64,000 bases of DNA from Dyadobacter subterraneus (GTDB lineage: Bacteria > Bacteroidota > Bacteroidia > Cytophagales > Spirosomataceae). Made by a program: the position numbers and the translations under genes. The stretch lies in assembly GCF_015221875.1 (NCBI RefSeq), contig NZ_JACYGY010000001.1, positions 1,860,001 to 1,924,000 on the forward strand. The letters are read 5' to 3'. The notes under the pieces were generated by a model, which worked only from the letters and a program-made list of their open reading frames with translations, ran no database searches and was not told where the DNA came from. This document shows positions 18,783 through 27,573 of the stretch, piece after piece. Each line of letters begins with the position of its first letter. Position 1 is the first letter of the stretch.

Positions 18783-20315
18783 ATGGATTCTGATTCTAAA
18801 TACGATTATATCATTGTAGGCGCTGGTGCTGCCGGAAGTGTGCTGGCGAATCGGCTGAGCGCAAATCCGGCCAATAAAGTTCTGCTTGTAGAAGCGGGAA
18901 GTGCAGATCAAAATCCTGCGATTAAAGATCCCGGTGGCTTTGTAAGTCTGTGGTTTTCGGAACTGGATTGGGCGCTAAAAACTACAAACCAGCCTGGATT
19001 AGCTGATCGTTCGATTGTTATTAATCAGGGAAAAGTGTTGGGAGGAAGTTCTTCTATTAACGCCATGATGTACGTCCGTGGCAATCCCGGAAACTTTGAA
19101 GCCTGGAAAGCTCAGGGGGCAGATGGCTGGGGTTATGATGATCTTTTGCCCTATTTTATTAAACTTGAAAATTTCGAAAACGGTGCTTCGGAATTGCACG
19201 GAACCGGCGGAGAATTATCCATTCGTGATTGTCCTGATGATGTAATGCGCTCTGAACATTTTCTGAAAGGTGCGATGGAACTTGGTTACGACGGACCGAA
19301 TTGGGATTACAACGGAGCTCGTCAGGAAAATGGTGCAGGTTTGATTCAATTTCATATCACAGAAAATGACAAACGTGCAAGCGGTGCCTCAGCTTTTATA
19401 GATCCGGTTTTTGATCGCGAAAATTTAACGATACTAACAGGTTGCCAGACGACTAAAATTATCATTGAAAATGGTACTGCCATAGGAATTGAATACATTA
19501 TCAGTGGAATAAAAAATCAGGTTTTTGTTTCGAGAGAAGTGATTATTTCAGCCGGTGCGCTTGCGTCTCCTAAACTGTTATTATTATCAGGAATCGGGCC
19601 TGCTGCTGAATTGGAAGCCCTGGATATTGAAGTAGTGGCAGATCTTCCCGGCGTTGGAAAAAATCTTCAGGATCATTTGCAGCTTCCTATGGTTTTTCGT
19701 TCCAAAATTGAAATGCCGCAAACGACGCTTTTGACGGGAAATGTCCTTTTTGTCAATACAAAAAAAGATGGCGGACTGGTTGATTTACAGCTGAATTTTA
19801 CACCAAGTTTACCCGGACCACTGGCCCCATTATTACCAGATTTTGGCGGACCGATCTGTATTTTTCTTCCGATTCTGGTTCAGCCGGAAAGCAGGGGGGA
19901 AGTGACATTAACATCAAAAGATCCGCTGGAACCAGCGATTATCAACCCACATTATCTTGAAAAAGAAGCGGATGTTGAAGTGTTGAGAAACGCGGTTGAA
20001 CTGGTTCGAAATCTCGCCACGACACCTGCATTTCAGGAATTGAGTGGTGGTGAAATGGCTCCGGGCGAAGCAGACGTCACGGATTATATCCGTTCGCAAA
20101 GCTCCACCTTATGGCATCCTGCCGGCACTTGCCGTATTGGAAAGGACTCACTTGCAGTCGTTGATCCAAAACTTAAAGTGCATGGAATAATTGGCTTACG
20201 CGTTGCAGATGCTTCCGTAATGCCGACCGTAACCAGCGGAAATACAGTAGCTTCCAGTTTTGTCATCGGTGCAAAAGCGGCTGACATGATCCTTGAAGAC
20301 CATTTAAATGATTAG
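18783..20315 (+). CDS. GMC-family FAD oxidoreductase (choline-dehydrogenase-like)
   Basis: A 510-residue flavoenzyme. The N-terminal dinucleotide motif IIVGAGAAGSVLA and following acidic end LLVEAG bind FAD, GMC signature 1 is seen at GKVLGGSSSINAMMYVRG, and signature 2 near GALASPKLLLLSGIGP. The C-terminal block has the catalytic His in LWHPAGTCRIG and the Asn region in PTVTSGNT. GMC enzymes oxidise alcohols to carbonyls. It lies 30 nt after the ThDP enzyme. No export signal, so probably cytoplasmic. The substrate is unknown. Confidence 0.92.
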   Translation: MDSDSKYDYIIVGAGAAGSVLANRLSANPANKVLLVEAGSADQNPAIKDPGGFVSLWFSELDWALKTTNQPGLADRSIVINQGKVLGGSSSINAMMYVRGNPGNFEAWKAQGADGWGYDDLLPYFIKLENFENGASELHGTGGELSIRDCPDDVMRSEHFLKGAMELGYDGPNWDYNGARQENGAGLIQFHITENDKRASGASAFIDPVFDRENLTILTGCQTTKIIIENGTAIGIEYIISGIKNQVFVSREVIISAGALASPKLLLLSGIGPAAELEALDIEVVADLPGVGKNLQDHLQLPMVFRSKIEMPQTTLLTGNVLFVNTKKDGGLVDLQLNFTPSLPGPLAPLLPDFGGPICIFLPILVQPESRGEVTLTSKDPLEPAIINPHYLEKEADVEVLRNAVELVRNLATTPAFQELSGGEMAPGEADVTDYIRSQSSTLWHPAGTCRIGKDSLAVVDPKLKVHGIIGLRVADASVMPTVTSGNTVASSFVIGAKAADMILEDHLND

Positions 20316-20347
20316 AAATCTAGTATTCAATATAAAATTTAGAAGCA

Positions 20348-20770
20348 ATGCTTACTGAGGAATCGATAAAGGAATTAGCTACCGAATGGTATAAAAAACT
20401 TGACGTGCACGTACCGATGGTTGAGGTACTGCCACACCTGGCCGACAAAGAACTTGAAATGGTTTTTCCGGAAGCTACGGTATATGGATATGCAGGATTT
20501 GAAGGCTGGTTTCAACGTGTGATCCGTATTTTCTTTGATGAAGTGCATACGGTGAAAGTCGTTGAACCTGTAATTAACGGCGATACGGCTACTGTGAAAG
20601 TGGTGGTACAATGGGAAGCCAGCGTATGGAACGCGCCGGAAGCTTATAGCAAACGCATCAAGTGTGACGCCTTCCAAACCTGGGAAGTTAAAGCACTTGG
20701 CGACAAAGCCATCATCACAAAATATATCGTTGACGGCCTGGAATACCACGAAGGCTCGGCAACACTGTAA
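20348..20770 (+). CDS. NTF2/SnoaL-like protein
   Basis: A 140-residue NTF2-like domain protein 33 nt after the GMC gene. It has the alpha-helical start ELATEWYKKLDVHV, a central GYAGFEGWFQRV helix, and strands KVVVQWEASVW and AFQTWEV typical of the cone-shaped fold. It differs from the SnoaL trio upstream by lacking the GLLQQLG ending, so it is a separate subfamily. Probably a ligand-binding or small catalytic partner of the oxidoreductase. Function unassigned. Confidence 0.8.
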   Translation: MLTEESIKELATEWYKKLDVHVPMVEVLPHLADKELEMVFPEATVYGYAGFEGWFQRVIRIFFDEVHTVKVVEPVINGDTATVKVVVQWEASVWNAPEAYSKRIKCDAFQTWEVKALGDKAIITKYIVDGLEYHEGSATL

Positions 20771-20867
20771 TTAGAACACCGCTTTACTCAACGTTAGAGC
20801 AGGATCTGTCAACAAAAGGCAGGTCCCTGTTCATCCCGAAATAACCACTTTTTTAAAATCCTGAACA

Positions 20868-21260
20868 ATGAAAAACGTACCAGATACCAAATTGGGAAAA
20901 ATGTACAAGGAGCACATTCAGCATATTCTGGACAAGAATATTGAAGCGCTTTTGGACCAATATACAGATGATGCCACGCTGATCAGCAGCTTTTCGAAAT
21001 CTCCGGTAATTTATCAGGGAAGAGAGCAGGTGAAAGAACATATGCAGGGAATTTTAGGAATTGACGGTCTGGAAACAGATATCGTTTTTTGGGCTGAAAC
21101 GGAAAACCCTGAAACATTGATGATCACAGAACAGATCACAATGACTGCCGGAGGAGCGAAAAGTGAAATGCGTTTTGCAGATAGCTGGGTTTTGAAAGAC
21201 GGGAAAATCGCCATTCACTTTGCTGGTATGGTGCAGCATCCGGACGGAACTTTGGCTTAA
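20868..21260 (+). CDS. NTF2/SnoaL-like protein
   Basis: A 130-residue NTF2-like protein with a typical DUF4440/SnoaL layout: helix MYKEHIQHILDKNIEALLDQY, then DDATLISSF, a YQGREQVKEHMQGIL segment and C-terminal strands ADSWVLKDGKIAIHFAG. It is the sixth NTF2-type domain in the operon. The 97-nt gap before it has no recognised hairpin. Substrate or binding partner unknown. Confidence 0.82.
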   Translation: MKNVPDTKLGKMYKEHIQHILDKNIEALLDQYTDDATLISSFSKSPVIYQGREQVKEHMQGILGIDGLETDIVFWAETENPETLMITEQITMTAGGAKSEMRFADSWVLKDGKIAIHFAGMVQHPDGTLA

Positions 21261-21286
21261 TTCTATCACTCCTCAATATAAAAGAC

Positions 21287-21865
21287 ATGAAACTTGCCGG
21301 CAAAAAAATCGGAATTCTCTTTGAAGCCGATTACTTCGAAAACGAAATTTTCTACTATAAATACCGCTTTCCGGAAGAAGGCGCCGAGATCCATTTTTTG
21401 TCGCGGCTTTGGGGAAATGACAAAATAACTTTTACCGGCCACGAGTACAAAGTGCCGATGGACTGCTGGGAATCTTTTGAAAATATGAGCGACGAAGAAT
21501 TACGCAGTTACAGTGCGATCATCGTTCCCTCGGGTATGGTTTCCGACCGTCTTCGCTATACTGAGGACGTAGAAAAAATTCCACCTGCTACCGAATTTCT
21601 TAAACGCGCTTTTGCAGAAGAAAGCATTTTAAAAGGAATAATCTGTCACGGTTTGTGGCTCACGGCGCCTGCTACGGAACTGGTAAAAGGCAAAAAACTG
21701 GTTTGTCATAACAACCTGATCGGTGATGCAAAAGCATATGGAGCGATTTACACCAACGAAGATGTGGTCGTTGACGGTGACTTGGTAACAGGCCGTTCCG
21801 GCGGACACGCGCATCTGTTTGCGAAGAAAATTATTGAGATTTTATCTGAATCGACAAAATATTGA
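21287..21865 (+). CDS. DJ-1/PfpI family protein
   Basis: A 192-residue DJ-1/PfpI domain close to the minimal family size. The nucleophile is C120 in GIICHGLWLT, with the neighbouring His typical of PfpI, and the acidic residue is around E13 (LFEADYFEN). In the cyanobacterial icfG cluster, as I recall it, a DJ-1/PfpI gene (slr1854) lies just before the AGE-family gene, as here with only a VOC gene between. Peptidase, deglycase or hydratase activity are all possible. It leads into the VOC gene with 4 nt between. Confidence 0.85.
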   Translation: MKLAGKKIGILFEADYFENEIFYYKYRFPEEGAEIHFLSRLWGNDKITFTGHEYKVPMDCWESFENMSDEELRSYSAIIVPSGMVSDRLRYTEDVEKIPPATEFLKRAFAEESILKGIICHGLWLTAPATELVKGKKLVCHNNLIGDAKAYGAIYTNEDVVVDGDLVTGRSGGHAHLFAKKIIEILSESTKY

Positions 21866-21869
21866 AACC

Positions 21870-22292
21870 ATGGAAACATCCTTTTTTCATTTGGCGGTGA
21901 CGGTAAAAAATCTCGCAAAATTTGAAGCCTTTTACGCAAAACATTTTGGTTTCAGAAGAGCCAGAGTGATCAGTCTGGGAGACGATGCCGAGCTCGTTTT
22001 TCTAAAAAATGATCACGGCTTTTATTTCGAAGTTTTTCCTCCCGAAGAAAACCGTCCATGCCCGATGGCAGAAGCAGACGGTCCGCATTATCCAGGTCTT
22101 CGTCACTTCGCTTTTAGTGTCGATGATGTTGAAGGAAAACTGGAAGAAATGGGTTCTGACGCGGTTGTAACGCTTGGTCCGCTACATTTTGACGACGTGA
22201 TTCCGGGTTGGAAAACCGTTTGGCTGAAAGATCCCGAAGGCAATATCATTGAAATCACGCAGGGTTATAAAGATCAGGAAGACCTTGCCTGA
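21870..22292 (+). CDS. VOC superfamily (glyoxalase/dioxygenase-fold) protein
   Basis: A 140-residue protein starting at the ATG at 21870, just after the DJ-1 stop; a longer frame reaching back into that gene is unlikely. Two beta-alpha-beta-beta-beta modules are visible. Probable metal ligands are the His in SFFHLAVTV, the His in LRHFAFSVDD and the Glu in GNIIEITQGY. The family includes glyoxalase I, epimerases and extradiol dioxygenases. Pairing with DJ-1/PfpI proteins suggests handling of reactive carbonyls, an inference only. Confidence 0.85.
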   Translation: METSFFHLAVTVKNLAKFEAFYAKHFGFRRARVISLGDDAELVFLKNDHGFYFEVFPPEENRPCPMAEADGPHYPGLRHFAFSVDDVEGKLEEMGSDAVVTLGPLHFDDVIPGWKTVWLKDPEGNIIEITQGYKDQEDLA

Positions 22293-22358
22293 CCCGCACA
22301 AAATATTGAATTATTCTCATCTGAAAATTTAAATCAACAACCCTTTTTCTCAATCCAA

Positions 22359-24182
22359 ATGAATATAGACTTCACCTTTTCAGACACCATTGCGGGCTAT
22401 GTGTATGCCTTCAGTCCACAGGAACGCTGGTTTCTTTTAGAAACTTCCGATAATAGAAAATTCAAGGTAAACCTGATTCCTTCTACTTATGCGCGCGGAA
22501 CCCGTAACCTGACCGAAGGATGGCAAAATCCGGGCGAAATTGATACTTTCCTCGCTACAAACGGGCAGTATGTTTTTGCGTACGGTACTTTCTATCCAAA
22601 CGCAGGCCAGGATTCTGCAACTTTTGAGGCGCAGCAACTGGTGTTCCCGGGAAATGAGCCTTCGAAGTATCGTCACGAAGAACAAAACTGGTGGATTGAG
22701 CAAATTAGTTCTATCGCTACGAGTTATTTGAAATGGCAGTTCAACTATCCACAAGACGAAATTAATTACAAGAACTACCGCACGATGCTACATCTGGGTG
22801 GTTCGAAAAAAGGAGATTATCTTCAGGAAACGGACACAATTTCCCGTATGGTCTACGGTTTCGCTTCGGCATATTTGCTGACCGGAAAAGAAGAATTTCT
22901 TGAAGGTGCAGAACTGGGTACGGAATATCTTCGTGACCACATGCGTTTCTTTGACCAGGACGACGATCTTGTTTACTGGTATCACGGTTTGAAAGTTGAA
23001 GGTCAAAAAGAAACCAAACTTCTGACTTCTGAATTTGGTGATGACCTGGATTCGCTTCCTATGTATGAGCAGATTTACGCACTGGCCGGCCCTACGCAGA
23101 CATACCGCATCACGGGAGATCCAAAAATCCGTTTTGACATTGACAAAACGATTGATCTTTTTGAAAAATATTTCAAAGATCAGAATGGGGAAGGTTATTT
23201 CTCTCATCTTGACCCGATTTCTCTGGACGCACACGAAGAGTCGCTGGCTCATAACCGTGCACGTAAAAACTGGAACTCGGTTGGTGATCACGCGCCGGCG
23301 TATTTGATCAATTTGTATCTGGCAACGGGCGAGAAAAAACATGCTGATTTCCTTGAATACACCTTCGATACAATCACAAAACATTTCCCGGATTACGAAA
23401 ACAGCCCATTTGTTCAGGAGAAATTCTTTGAAGATTGGAGCAAAGACCAAACCTGGGGATGGCAGCAAAACCGTGCGGTAGTAGGCCACAACCTGAAAAT
23501 TGCATGGAATTTGATCCGTCAGCAATCCTTGACACCAAAAGACGAATACCTTGCTTTTGCCAAAAAAATCGCAGAATTGATGCCGGCTGCTGGTTCAGAT
23601 CAGCAACGTGGCGGTTGGTATGATGTGGTGGAACGGGTTGCTAAAACCGGTGGAAAACACCAGTTCGTATGGCACGACCGCAAGGCATGGTGGCAGCAGG
23701 AACAGGCGATTTTGGCTTACCTGATCATGTACGGTGTTCTTGGTGATGAAGACTACAAAAAATACGCCCGTGAATCCGCTGCTTTCTACAATGCTTTCTT
23801 CCTGGATACAGACGATGGCGGTGTATATTTCAACGTATTCTCAAATGGTATGCCATACCTGCTTGGAACAGAACGTTTCAAAGGAAGTCACTCGATGAGC
23901 GCGTATCACAGTACTGAATTGTGCTATCTGTCAGCAGTTTATATCAATTTGCTGATCACAAAAGAGCCGACTTATTTCTACTTCAAGCCGTATCCGGGTG
24001 GATTTAAAGATAATATCCTTCGCGTTTCGCCGGATATTCTGCCACAGGGAAGTATCTACATCAGCGAAGTATTTATTGACGACGTTCCATACACAAATTT
24101 CGATGCCCAGGCGCTGACAGTAACGCTGCCGGAATCCGACAAAGCCGTACGTGTGAAAGTACAGATCAGCCCTGCCAAGTAG
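22359..24182 (+). CDS. AGE-family (N-acylglucosamine 2-epimerase-like) alpha/alpha-barrel protein
   Basis: A 607-residue protein with an N-terminal beta domain (1-105) and an (alpha/alpha)6 barrel like AGE and cellobiose epimerases. Candidate active-site histidines lie in VVGHNLKIAWNLIR (about 378) and HSMSAYHSTELCYL (511-524), with WWQQEQAILAY between. Ordinary AGE enzymes are about 400 residues, so this belongs to the long subfamily. In cyanobacteria the equivalent (slr1855, from memory) precedes a STAS gene and glgX, exactly as here. Epimerase or glycoside-processing activity on glycogen-derived sugar is possible. Confidence 0.82.
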   Translation: MNIDFTFSDTIAGYVYAFSPQERWFLLETSDNRKFKVNLIPSTYARGTRNLTEGWQNPGEIDTFLATNGQYVFAYGTFYPNAGQDSATFEAQQLVFPGNEPSKYRHEEQNWWIEQISSIATSYLKWQFNYPQDEINYKNYRTMLHLGGSKKGDYLQETDTISRMVYGFASAYLLTGKEEFLEGAELGTEYLRDHMRFFDQDDDLVYWYHGLKVEGQKETKLLTSEFGDDLDSLPMYEQIYALAGPTQTYRITGDPKIRFDIDKTIDLFEKYFKDQNGEGYFSHLDPISLDAHEESLAHNRARKNWNSVGDHAPAYLINLYLATGEKKHADFLEYTFDTITKHFPDYENSPFVQEKFFEDWSKDQTWGWQQNRAVVGHNLKIAWNLIRQQSLTPKDEYLAFAKKIAELMPAAGSDQQRGGWYDVVERVAKTGGKHQFVWHDRKAWWQQEQAILAYLIMYGVLGDEDYKKYARESAAFYNAFFLDTDDGGVYFNVFSNGMPYLLGTERFKGSHSMSAYHSTELCYLSAVYINLLITKEPTYFYFKPYPGGFKDNILRVSPDILPQGSIYISEVFIDDVPYTNFDAQALTVTLPESDKAVRVKVQISPAK

Positions 24183-24209
24183 TTGTAAAAACATACTAAC
24201 GAACTTCCT

Positions 24210-24548
24210 ATGAAAGTTACAATTAAAGACTTCGACGACATCGCTGTCGTCGAAGTAGAAGGCAACATTGATAGTAAAACGGCGCCGGAATTTGAACGCA
24301 ACACCAAAGTTGCAACAGATAAATCAAGCATAATCGCGATTGATCTGACAGCGGTTGAATTTATGTCCAGCGCTGGTCTGCGGGTACTTCTGATGCTTTA
24401 CAGAAACGTAAAAGCGAAAAACGGAAAAGTGGTTTTAGTAGGTGTTTCCGAAGAAATTCAGGATGTGATGTCGATGACCGGGTTTATCAACTTTTTCAAA
24501 ATCGTTGAAAAACAGGATGAGGCACTTTCCTTTTTAAAACAGGATTAG
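24210..24548 (+). CDS. STAS-domain anti-sigma-factor antagonist (SpoIIAA/RsbV-like)
   Basis: A 112-residue single STAS domain. The phosphorylation loop is VEFMSSAGLRVL; alignment with SpoIIAA (FMDSSGLG) places the acceptor serine at S54, with S53 adjacent. Such proteins bind RsbW-type kinases when unphosphorylated. It lies between the AGE-like gene and glgX, the same order as slr1855-slr1856-slr1857 in the cyanobacterial icfG cluster. Only 3 nt separate it from glgX. The expected kinase is encoded at 27134 and the phosphatase at 41562. Confidence 0.93.
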   Translation: MKVTIKDFDDIAVVEVEGNIDSKTAPEFERNTKVATDKSSIIAIDLTAVEFMSSAGLRVLLMLYRNVKAKNGKVVLVGVSEEIQDVMSMTGFINFFKIVEKQDEALSFLKQD

Positions 24549-24551
24549 GCC

Positions 24552-26672
24552 ATGGCGACAGACATACGCATAGACTATTATCCAACCCACGAACAGGAAG
24601 GAATAAAATTCAGGAGAGGTCACGTGCTTCCGTTTGGAGCTACGATGGTTCCAAATGGTATCAATTTCAGTATTTATTCCAGTGAAGCGATTGATTGTAC
24701 GCTGGTTTTATTTGAAAGAGGAGAATCTGCACCATTTGCTGAAATCCGTTTTCCTGAGGAATTCCGCACAGGAAATGTGTATTCGATGATTGTTTTTGAT
24801 CTGGATTATGAAAGACTGGAATACGGTTACCGTATGGACGGTCCTTTCAATCCTGAAAAAGGACATCGGTTCGACAAAAACATTATCCTGAGTGATCCTT
24901 ATGCAAAAGCCATTGGCGGACGAGATACCTGGCTGGCAAAACCTAACTGGGATGATATTTATCCTTACCGTTCGCGTCTTGTTTTTGAAGATTTCGACTG
25001 GGAGAATGATCACCCGCTGGAAACGCCGATTGAAGATCTTGTGATCTACGAAATGCACGTAAGAGGTTTTACGCAGCACCCGTCTTCGGAAGTTAAAAAC
25101 CCGGGCACATTCGCAGCCATCCGCAGTAAAATTGCATATCTGAAAGAACTGGGTATCAACTGTGTTGAGCTCATGCCGATCTATGAATTTGATGAATGGG
25201 AAAACAGTAAGGAAAATCCGGTAACAGGCGGTTTGATCGTCAATTTTTGGGGTTACAGTACTGTGAATTTCTTTTCTCCAAAAGCAGGTTATGCCGCTAC
25301 CGGAAAGTTTGGAATGCAGGTTGATGAGTTGAAAACGCTGATCAAGGAATTGCATAAAAACGGTATTGAAGTAATGCTGGACGTGGTATTTAATCATACT
25401 GCCGAAGGTGATCACCGCGGACATACCATTTCTTTCCGTGGCATTGACAACAAAACCTATTACATGCTGACGCCGGAAGGTTATTATTTCAACTTTTCCG
25501 GAACAGGAAATACATTGAATTGTAACAATCCGGTTGTAAGAAATATGGTACTCGATTGTCTGCGTTACTGGGCTGCCGATTACCACATTGATGGCTTCCG
25601 TTTTGACCTTGCAGCTATTCTTGGTCGTGATCAGAATGGTGCGCCGCTTAGCAATCCGCCGCTTTTGGAATCACTGGCACATGATCCTATTCTGGCCAAA
25701 TGTAAACTGGTCGCTGAGGCCTGGGATGCAGGCGGACTTTATCAGGTTGGATCGTTTCCTGCCTATGGCCGTTGGGCTGAATGGAATGGAAAATACCGCG
25801 ACGGAATCCGTAAATTCCTGAAAGGTGATGACGGATTGGTTGGCAAAATGGCGCAGCTCGTTCAGGGTTCTCCTGATCTTTACTACTACCGCGGACCAAC
25901 AGCCAGTATTAACTTTATTGCCTGTCATGATGGTTTTACTTTGTACGATCTTTTCGCTTACAATGAAAAACACAACATCGCCAACGGCGAAAATAATAAT
26001 GACGGCGGAAACGATAATGATTCCTGGAATCACGGTGTAGAAGGCGAAACCGAAGATGTAGGTATCAATCAGCTTCGTCACCGCCAGATCAAAAATGCAC
26101 TTTCCATTCTGATGGTTAGTCAGGGTGTGCCGATGATTCTTTCAGGAGATGAAATGGGTGTAACAAAATTTGGTAATAACAATACCTATTGCCACGATAA
26201 CGAACTGAACTGGACGGATTGGGGATTGCTAAAAAAGAACGCGGATATTTACAATTTTGCCCGTCACATTTTGCGGTTCAGAAGGGCGCATCCGGTGCTA
26301 AGAAGTGCCACCCATTTCCAGCACAGGGATTATGTTGGCAGCGGATTTCCGGATATCAGTTTCCACGGAACACAAGCCTGGAAACCGGATTATTCTGATT
26401 CGAGCAAATGCCTTGCGTTTATGCTGGATGGTGCGCATGCGAAAAACGGCAGTATTAAAGATGATATGATCTACGTCGCGATGAACACGTATTGGGATGC
26501 TCTTTATTACGAGTTGCCTGTACTTTCTGCGGGTAGAAACTGGTATCTGGCAGTCAATACAAGCATGCCGTCAGGTGAGGATATTTTCGAAATTGGAAAA
26601 GAACCAATCCTGAGCGAACAAGGCAGATTCCTGGTTGGCGGCAGATCGACAGTAATTCTTGTAGGCAAATGA
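24552..26672 (+). CDS. glgX: Glycogen debranching enzyme / isoamylase-type GH13 protein (GlgX-like)
   Basis: A 706-residue GH13 enzyme with an N-terminal CBM48-like domain (20-150), a catalytic barrel (170-580) and a C-terminal beta domain. The nucleophile Asp is in DGFRFDLAAILG, the acid/base Glu in LVAEAWDAGG and the third Asp region in CHDGFTLYDL. It removes alpha-1,6 branches from glycogen. Its position between two STAS genes suggests that glycogen use is tied to the partner-switch, as suggested for the cyanobacterial icfG cluster. Confidence 0.93.
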   Translation: MATDIRIDYYPTHEQEGIKFRRGHVLPFGATMVPNGINFSIYSSEAIDCTLVLFERGESAPFAEIRFPEEFRTGNVYSMIVFDLDYERLEYGYRMDGPFNPEKGHRFDKNIILSDPYAKAIGGRDTWLAKPNWDDIYPYRSRLVFEDFDWENDHPLETPIEDLVIYEMHVRGFTQHPSSEVKNPGTFAAIRSKIAYLKELGINCVELMPIYEFDEWENSKENPVTGGLIVNFWGYSTVNFFSPKAGYAATGKFGMQVDELKTLIKELHKNGIEVMLDVVFNHTAEGDHRGHTISFRGIDNKTYYMLTPEGYYFNFSGTGNTLNCNNPVVRNMVLDCLRYWAADYHIDGFRFDLAAILGRDQNGAPLSNPPLLESLAHDPILAKCKLVAEAWDAGGLYQVGSFPAYGRWAEWNGKYRDGIRKFLKGDDGLVGKMAQLVQGSPDLYYYRGPTASINFIACHDGFTLYDLFAYNEKHNIANGENNNDGGNDNDSWNHGVEGETEDVGINQLRHRQIKNALSILMVSQGVPMILSGDEMGVTKFGNNNTYCHDNELNWTDWGLLKKNADIYNFARHILRFRRAHPVLRSATHFQHRDYVGSGFPDISFHGTQAWKPDYSDSSKCLAFMLDGAHAKNGSIKDDMIYVAMNTYWDALYYELPVLSAGRNWYLAVNTSMPSGEDIFEIGKEPILSEQGRFLVGGRSTVILVGK

Positions 26673-26684
26673 AATAGCTTTTAG

Positions 26685-26775
26685 GCAGTAGCAATTAGCG
26701 GTTAGTTGAGTGGTCAGGAAATTATGATTACCCAAAACTGACCGCCGATTGCCGAAAGCCGACAGCCAAAATAAC
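26685..26775. repeat. Imperfect inverted repeat with 7-nt periodicity
   Basis: The 135-nt gap between glgX and the second STAS gene holds two arms built on a 7-nt period. The right arm reads cgattgc, cgaaagc, cgacagc in succession (about 26747-26768). The left arm (about 26693-26722) reads as a loosely complementary series of ggcagta, gcaatta, gcggtta. Together they could form an imperfect hairpin between coding regions. Similar low-complexity elements occur in Bacteroidota spacers, from memory. It might attenuate transcription inside the operon or be a mobile repeat. Confidence 0.5.
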
Positions 26776-26807
26776 TTTTTGACCAAAACTAAAAAATAAA
26801 AATACTC

Positions 26808-27128
26808 ATGGCTTTCAAAATAGATTCTGTTGTAGCTGAACCGGTAGCAACGTTAACACTGGTAGGAGAGCTTGACTCACTGTCAGCCCGGGTTTTTCAA
26901 ACGGAAATTGAAAAACTTTCAACCAAATCGATATCAACATTGGTATTGGACATGGAAAAGCTTGATTTTATGTCATCGGCCGGCCTTCGGGTACTTATTT
27001 TTTCTAAACAAAAAATAGGTGTCGGCCTTAGCATTTATATCGTAAAACCACAAGAATTAATCGTTGACACGCTTGAAAAAACGGGTCTGCACCATAGCGT
27101 AACAATTGTTGATCAATATCCTGTATAG
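26808..27128 (+). CDS. STAS-domain anti-sigma-factor antagonist, second copy
   Basis: A 106-residue STAS domain related to the one upstream of glgX. The acceptor loop is LDFMSSAGLRVL with S57 in the phosphorylation position. The N-terminal strand block TLTLVGELDSLSA is typical of RsbV. Five nucleotides separate it from the RsbW-like kinase. Two STAS proteins and one kinase reproduce the slr1856/slr1859/slr1861 set of Synechocystis, where the two antagonists are reported as distinct substrates. Confidence 0.93.
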   Translation: MAFKIDSVVAEPVATLTLVGELDSLSARVFQTEIEKLSTKSISTLVLDMEKLDFMSSAGLRVLIFSKQKIGVGLSIYIVKPQELIVDTLEKTGLHHSVTIVDQYPV

Positions 27129-27133
27129 ATCTC

Positions 27134-27559
27134 ATGGGCATGGAAACCAGAAGTTTTCCGGGTAATGTCGATTCTCTGGATCCCTTGCGGGACTACATAG
27201 GAGCGCTTGCGCAACAGGCAGGATTATCCAAAAAATCTACCTATAATCTTAAAGTGGCAATCGACGAAATTGCCACCAATATCATCTTGTATGGTTACGA
27301 AAGTGAGAAGATTGACGGGACTTACCGGTTGCTGAGCGAAGTCACGGAAAACGAGTTGATCGTCATTCTGGAAGACGATGCCAAGCCATTTAATCCACTG
27401 GAAAATGAATTGCCCGGAGCGCTTGATCTTTCTCTTCCGCTGGAAGAAAGAGAAATAGGCGGGTTGGGTATTTTTCTGACTGTCAATGGGGTAGATGATT
27501 TTTCTTACGATTTCTCGACAGGAAAAAATCGGAATAAATTTATAATGAAAAAAGCGTAA
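27134..27559 (+). CDS. RsbW/SpoIIAB-like anti-sigma serine kinase
   Basis: A 141-residue GHKL ATPase. The N-box AIDEIATNIILYGY gives E45 and N49; the first Gly-box is the divergent DDAKPFNP, and the second is GGLGIFLT. It should bind ATP and phosphorylate the STAS serine, or sequester a partner. No sigma factor gene exists in this window, as in the cyanobacterial cluster, so its downstream target is not known. It is placed 14 nt before the nSTAND gene. Confidence 0.9.
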   Translation: MGMETRSFPGNVDSLDPLRDYIGALAQQAGLSKKSTYNLKVAIDEIATNIILYGYESEKIDGTYRLLSEVTENELIVILEDDAKPFNPLENELPGALDLSLPLEEREIGGLGIFLTVNGVDDFSYDFSTGKNRNKFIMKKA

Positions 27560-27573
27560 AAGTAAATAACAAT

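Noticed and set aside
14295..21260. Polyketide biosynthesis cluster, suggested by the SnoaL-like cyclases
   Set aside because: No ketosynthase, acyl carrier or chain-length factor gene is present in the window.
22788..23525. 245-codon leftward frame inside the AGE-family gene
   Set aside because: It lies wholly opposite a well-supported gene, its translation is rich in Cys/Phe/Ile/Arg typical of antisense shadows, and no family is recognised.
24708..25586. 292-codon leftward frame inside glgX
   Set aside because: Antisense of the conserved GH13 catalytic region with shadow-like composition; the sense frame explains the conservation.
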